A stretch of 64,000 nt of DNA from the NCBI GenBank assembly GCA_023231475.1, contig JALJEE010002622.1, forward strand, positions 23,813-87,812, given 5' to 3'. The translations under genes and the position numbers were made by a program. Positions 61,461-64,000 of this stretch are shown here, piece by piece. The notes below the pieces were generated by a model. That model was given only the letters and a program-made list of their open reading frames with translations. It made no database searches and was not told where the DNA came from. Within the stretch, counting starts at the first letter, position 1; the number at the start of each line of letters is the position of its first letter. The DNA comes from Seison nebaliae. Taxonomy: Eukaryota > Rotifera > Pararotatoria > Seisonacea > Seisonidae.

Positions 61461-63101
61461 TTAAATGTCATTCTCTTTCGAAATTCTTTTAACAAAATGA
61501 TTTTTTGGTAATTCGATTGTGAAGTTGTCGTAACGTCTCGTTTTGAGATAATTGAAAAATTGTCGCACATCATCATGACGGAATTGATGATGGTTGAATT
61601 GAGAGAAGAATGAATGAGTTCTCATCAATTCTTCAGATAATTGTGGAATTATCGGATAATAATAAACATTAATCAAATAAACGAGTTGTAGAGGATTTCT
61701 GATAATTTTCAATTGTTCATTCGTCTCTTTTACTTCCCAAAATTTTTTCTTCTCAATTAATTGATTTGCATTTATTAAATATTTTTTCAAATTTTGAATT
61801 GCTTGAGAGAAATTATTATCGTTCAATAATCCATTTATTTCATTATTTTCCATATCACACAATTCCTCTATTTCATCCAATAAATCCTCCTCATTTATTG
61901 TGCATTTATCAAATGATATTTTTCTCGTTTCTCCCATCAAATTTTTGTTGGCACATCGATGGAAAAGATTGAAAAATGTATTGACCAAATCCGCATTGAT
62001 TAATTCGATGGCATTCCTTCTGGAATAATTGGCATCGTTATGAATCGGATGAGTTCTCAATAAATAATATCGAAATTGATCTCTTCCTAACAATTCACCT
62101 TCCTCCTTCACATCCGTCACATTTCCAATCGATTTCGACATTTTCTTCTCATCTTTCAACCAATGTCCATGAATCAGATAATTAGTCGGTAATCGATTAA
62201 GACCGAGTGCCAAGAGAATTGAAGGAAAATAAATCAAGTGAAATTTAACAATTTCCTTCCCCATTATCTGCAATTTGGGAGGCCAATTTTCCATCAATTT
62301 CCCTCGAAAACCATCAAAATTTTCAAAATCGATTTTCTCCTTTTTTAACGATGTGAGTTGGAGAGCCGATGTCAAATATGATAATAGAGCATCGAACCAA
62401 ACGTATATGGTTTGACTATGGTCGAAAGGAACGGCAATTGCCCAGGAAACTCGATCGATATTTCTCGTAATCGACAACGATTCTTTCCGTTCATTTAATC
62501 GTTTGATATCGTTTAGGATGATTGACCGGAATTTTTCCGGTTTAAATTTCACTTCCCTCTTTATCCAATTTTCCACTTCTCCCAAATATTTGTGGATGGG
62601 AAAGAAATAATTCGTTTCGTCAATCTCTTCAACTTTCTTTTCTTTCAATTCATCGCTGGTCATTTGACTGATTGTCTGTTTGTCTACAAAACATTCGTCC
62701 ACCATCGAATAAAATCCACGATATTTCTTCTTCTCCAATAAATCTTTTTTGTGCAATTCATTCAAAATACTTTGCACCAATAAACGATGTTGGATCGATG
62801 TCGTTCTCTGGAAGATGTCGTAGGAGATGCTGAATTTTTTCGATAAATCTCCAAATTCATCCGCTATACCATCACAATAATCTTGGAAGTTATCCATCTT
62901 CAAACTCCTACATTTCTGTTGCACTTTCGTACCATGTTCATCTAAACCGGTCGCTAATTTTGAATGTTCTCCACGAATATTATTCCATCGATTTATGGCA
63001 TCGCTAAGAACCAATGTGTACAAATGACCCAAATGTGGCGGTCCATTCGCGTAAAATATAGGTGTCGTAATAACCTTCAAATATTTCACTGATAGTTTCA
63101 T
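61461..63101 (-). CDS. MARS2: Methionyl-tRNA synthetase, mitochondrial (class Ia)
   Basis: It charges mitochondrial tRNA-Met. It is a single-exon gene of 546 aa. The Rossmann core has TTPIFYANGPPHLGHLY with the HIGH-box variant HLGH at residues 23-26, then TGLDEHGTKVQQ, RGFYSMVDECF, WAIAVPFDHSQTIYVWFDAL, and IMGKEIVKFHLIY, with KMSKSIGN as the adenylate-loop motif. The anticodon-binding helical domain follows (about 360-530). Lack of the C-terminal EMAP-like and GST-like parts and the two-residue-type HLGH...KMSKS spacing match the mitochondrial rather than the cytosolic enzyme. Oddly, only about nine residues (MKLSVKYLK) precede the catalytic core, so a mitochondrial presequence is very short or lies in an unseen upstream exon. 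It is same-strand with RFC2 and ZNF207. Confidence 0.93.
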   Translation of the reverse strand: MKLSVKYLKVITTPIFYANGPPHLGHLYTLVLSDAINRWNNIRGEHSKLATGLDEHGTKVQQKCRSLKMDNFQDYCDGIADEFGDLSKKFSISYDIFQRTTSIQHRLLVQSILNELHKKDLLEKKKYRGFYSMVDECFVDKQTISQMTSDELKEKKVEEIDETNYFFPIHKYLGEVENWIKREVKFKPEKFRSIILNDIKRLNERKESLSITRNIDRVSWAIAVPFDHSQTIYVWFDALLSYLTSALQLTSLKKEKIDFENFDGFRGKLMENWPPKLQIMGKEIVKFHLIYFPSILLALGLNRLPTNYLIHGHWLKDEKKMSKSIGNVTDVKEEGELLGRDQFRYYLLRTHPIHNDANYSRRNAIELINADLVNTFFNLFHRCANKNLMGETRKISFDKCTINEEDLLDEIEELCDMENNEINGLLNDNNFSQAIQNLKKYLINANQLIEKKKFWEVKETNEQLKIIRNPLQLVYLINVYYYPIIPQLSEELMRTHSFFSQFNHHQFRHDDVRQFFNYLKTRRYDNFTIELPKNHFVKRISKENDI

Positions 63102-63526
63102 TAGACCAAATATTTCAATTTGAATTTGAAGGAGAGAATATTCATAGATACATAAAAAGCATTTCCCAATGGTTTTTCAGATTTGCTCAAACTGTTTCTC
63201 TTTTAGTTTCCGACAATTTGAAACACTTTTGCGAAGGAATGATAGTTCTAAAGCTTACAACTTACTAAAAAGTTACCTGGAAAGGTTGTAACGGGAATTG
63301 AGGAAAAACTGAAAAATACGATAAAATCATTAAAAATAATTTAAATTTTCTGTAAAATTTTAATAACGAATTATCAATAAGTATGGCAATGTTTAGGCAC
63401 TATTTCGGGGATGTCTTAAGGTTCGGCTTCAGTTCGGATTATATGGTTGTAGAATGTGAAATTCAATACGGATTGAGAATTAGATTAAAACTGAGAATCT
63501 CAATCAAGTTAATAGAAAAAAAAATT
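63102..63526. other. Spacer between MARS2 and tRNA-Val
   Basis: AT-rich sequence of 425 bp, probably the MARS2 promoter. A missing 5' exon carrying a mitochondrial presequence could hide here, but I do not see one. Confidence 0.4.
63516..63524 (-). terminator. Pol III terminator of tRNA-Val
   Basis: A9 on the plus strand gives a T9 run 3 nt past the tRNA end, a strong Pol III stop. Confidence 0.8.
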
Positions 63527-63599
63527 AGGTTCGAGCGAGGATTGAACTCGCGACCTTCTGCGTGTGAAGCAGACGTGATAACCACTACACCACCGAACC
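63527..63599 (-). tRNA. tRNA-Val, anticodon CAC
   Basis: The 73-nt cloverleaf on the minus strand has no intron. The acceptor GGTTCGG pairs with TCGAACC (one G-T), the D arm GTGTAGTGGTTATCAC is standard for tRNA-Val, the anticodon stem TCTGC/GCAGA encloses TTCACAC (anticodon CAC), and the T stem GCGAG/CTCGC encloses TTCAATC. The base at the discriminator position is T where tRNA-Val normally has A, and the T loop has TTCAATC instead of TTCGAAT or TTCGATC. The fold is otherwise clean and a T9 terminator follows. Confidence 0.92.
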
Positions 63600-64000
63600 A
63601 CATATTGGAACGTTTAATATTATATATATTCAAATTAATTTCTTCAAATTTCATTATTAATTACTGACCTTCTATTGTCGTTTCGCTTGATAGACGATAA
63701 TATATTTTCAAAACTTATCATATAAATTCCAAATAGATGATAAACTGTCAAAATAATAACCAATTCCATATAATACAGATTATTTGTGATTATCTTTCAA
63801 ATATTTGTAAGCTGGTCGGCCTACGTAAAAGTCGATTATAATTATAGAGTGAGTGAGATTAAGGATGATATTATTAATTGAGGATCTTCAATTAAGTTTA
63901 TCAATCCGATGAATAAAACTTGCGGAAGCACAATTGTTTTGTAAAGAATTTTATTTCAATAAGTTTTGAGGTGAAAAAGGGTAAAGTGTTCTGGTAAAGT
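63600..64000. other. AT-rich end of window
   Basis: I see nothing that can be supported as a gene or RNA in the last 400 bases. Confidence 0.5.

Overview
The window looks like nuclear DNA from a small-genome invertebrate. Spliceosomal introns are mostly 42-100 nt with GT-AG ends, there are two eukaryotic tRNA genes, and the protein genes are ordinary animal housekeeping genes (RRP9, EIPR1, DDI1, RFC2, ZNF207/BuGZ, mitochondrial MetRS). The DNA is strongly AT-rich. Coding regions carry long Asn, Gln, Asp, His and Lys runs built from pure triplets. This fits an acariform (astigmatid) mite best; another compact AT-rich arthropod or a nematode is not excluded. The organism call is inference, not a sequence match.

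Left block (1-10.4 kb), gene-dense. It holds the 3' end of an Asn/Thr-rich gene, tRNA-Arg(TCT), a small two-exon gene, RRP9 and EIPR1 in tandem 70 bp apart, two ankyrin-repeat genes transcribed away from each other (the first converging on EIPR1), and the protease half of DDI1 on the minus strand.

Middle-left (10.4-28.3 kb). Two plus-strand genes encode large low-complexity membrane proteins: 1463 codons with a C-terminal tail anchor, and at least 963 codons with two TM segments. A minus-strand ubiquitin-like (UBL) gene follows, which may be the missing N-terminus of DDI1 or a separate gene. Candidate upstream exons of the second membrane protein lie at about 19.8 and 21.5 kb.

Middle (28.3-54.6 kb), gene-poor. 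I find no complete gene. There are several exon-like islands and three inverted-repeat structures: a 0.67 kb TIR element at 33.05 kb, a palindromic minisatellite at 44.3 kb, and an 0.86 kb fold-back element at 53.04 kb.

Right block (54.6-64 kb), gene-dense. It holds the large last exon of an acidic low-complexity protein, a 21-bp minisatellite, RFC2 (six exons), ZNF207/BuGZ, MARS2 and tRNA-Val(CAC). RFC2, ZNF207 and MARS2 are all on the minus strand with short spacers.

I see no prokaryotic operon, CRISPR array or defence system. The genes serve ribosome biogenesis, endosomal traffic, proteasome-linked proteolysis, DNA replication, the spindle checkpoint and mitochondrial translation, and show no common pathway.
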